From contig NC_057790.1 of assembly GCF_014905175.1 (NCBI RefSeq), forward strand, positions 14,038,469-14,102,468: 64,000 nucleotides of DNA, read 5' to 3'. The notes below the pieces were generated by a model. That model was given only the letters and a program-made list of their open reading frames with translations. It made no database searches and was not told the origin of the DNA. The stretch's first letter is position 1, and every line of letters begins with the position of its first letter. A program made the position numbers and the translations under genes. This document shows, one piece after another, positions 63,541-64,000 of this stretch. The stretch is from Aphidius gifuensis (Eukaryota; Arthropoda; Insecta; Hymenoptera; Braconidae).

Positions 63541-64000
63541 AATTCTATGCTAATGGGATATACTTGACTGGAAGTCATTAGTTTCTTTTTTTGCCAACTG
63601 CTTACAGCGATTGGCCACGCCCACAGTGTTTCATCGTTTTTATTTTCTATGGTAAAAATTGCTTGATCACTACCTTTATGTATATATTTTAATATATATT
63701 TAACCGCAACGACCAAGCTGCATAATTCGACATTAACATGTGCTTCCATTATTTTAGAAATAAGTGGACAGTAAGGGACAATCCAACGATTATCGATATT
63801 TATTTTTTCATATTTATTATGAATTTTAGCATTAATAGTAGTCTGAAAACCACCATTTACTACACTTTTTCTTCTATACAAAGGATATCCATTTCTATCC
63901 GATCTTGTAGCATCAATTAAAGCACGGGGATAATTATATGAACATTTACCGTTTTTCATACATGGTGAAATAGGATTCAATGGTCCACATGGCCCATGTA

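Larger units (their letters stand above)
60640..63980 (-). pseudogene. Helitron Rep-helicase, broken in several places
   Basis: 63,980-63,560: Rep-side region PCMKNGKCSYNYPRAL, GYPLYRR, VNVELCSLVVAVKYILKYIHKGSD. Then the insertion. 61,990-61,722: HLENGQRVNFSNENIETKAQ, LTAFFKLCQ, YYEIPKYFTWD. 61,635-60,736: PIF1-type helicase with Walker A DAPGGTGKTFLLN, Walker B IRDESTM, and motif LAGDF followed by an in-frame TGA (61,153-61,155), after which LTLPIIPRGTSADQIDACL continues in the same frame. The stop probably arose by CGA to TGA in the conserved GDFR motif. A last piece reads YPMEFLNALELSELP (60,660-60,710). Several other shifts exist. Confidence 0.88.
60640..64000 (-). mobile_element. Helitron, interrupted and cut by the right window edge
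   Basis: Identified by its Rep/helicase coding parts. The Helitron ends (5'-TC and the 3' hairpin-CTRR) are not identified. Its middle is occupied by the CCGTAGGA element and extra sequence (about 62,110-63,540). Confidence 0.8.

Overview
The window is AT-rich animal nuclear DNA, most likely from an insect and plausibly a hymenopteran parasitoid. Evidence seen: spliceosomal introns, a tRNA-Tyr gene with an intron just 3' of its anticodon, arthropod-type TATA plus TCAGT initiators, and hAT, Helitron, Ty3/gypsy, LINE and Maverick elements side by side. The species call is an inference from general resemblance of the Maverick proteins and of one multi-exon family to proteins common in wasp and ant genomes. 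No intact single-copy host gene is certain. Almost everything is a transposon, mostly broken, with insertions inside insertions.

Layout. 1-2068: a hAT element with a spliced transposase, cut by the window edge and inserted into a tRNA-like repeat (2069-2514) that recurs at 4295-4763. 2.6-15.6 kb: a transposase scrap, a CCGTAGGA-ended tandem-repeat element, a candidate host exon (5411-5505), a 1.9-kb foldback element, several tandem arrays, a small MITE and a possible 3' exon near 13 kb. 15,626-30,653: a structurally complete 15,028-bp Maverick/Polinton with long inverted ends and a perfect 6-bp target duplication (ATCTTT). 30.7-34.6 kb: tandem-repeat and foldback elements. 34.7-43.2 kb: exons of a broken multi-exon gene with a gypsy pol unit, bounded by inverted copies of one terminal sequence, lying between them. 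43.3-44.6 kb: a second CCGTAGGA element. 46.06-51.25 kb: a degraded APE-type LINE. 53.17-55.49 kb: a TTAA-flanked element nested in a foldback MITE that continues to 56.9 kb. 57.2-59.2 kb: a decayed transposase with a 245-bp hairpin MITE at its 3' end. 59.5-60.2 kb: a duplicated small ORF. 60.6-64.0 kb: a Helitron replicase/helicase pseudogene split by a third CCGTAGGA element.

The Maverick is the centrepiece. From left to right it carries a tRNA-Tyr gene, a conserved exonuclease-like Maverick protein (+), a small OB-like protein (+), the major capsid protein (-), the minor capsid/penton protein (-), an adenain-type cysteine protease (-), a phospholipase-A2-domain protein (-), the A32-like packaging ATPase (+), a DUF8207-like protein (+), the retroviral-type integrase (+) and protein-primed DNA polymerase B (-). 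Together these would supply replication (polymerase, OB protein), integration (integrase), capsid formation (two jelly-roll proteins, protease) and DNA packaging (ATPase). The OB, minor capsid, protease, phospholipase and ATPase frames are open. The exonuclease-like, major capsid, DUF8207, integrase and polymerase genes carry frameshifts or stops, so this copy looks recently inactivated. Nearly every gene has its own TATA box 30-33 nt before a TCAGT or TCACT initiator.

Limits: frames, motifs and repeats were read by eye. Family names come from motif recognition, not searches. Repeat boundaries are good to about 10-30 bp unless a terminal motif or target duplication fixes them.
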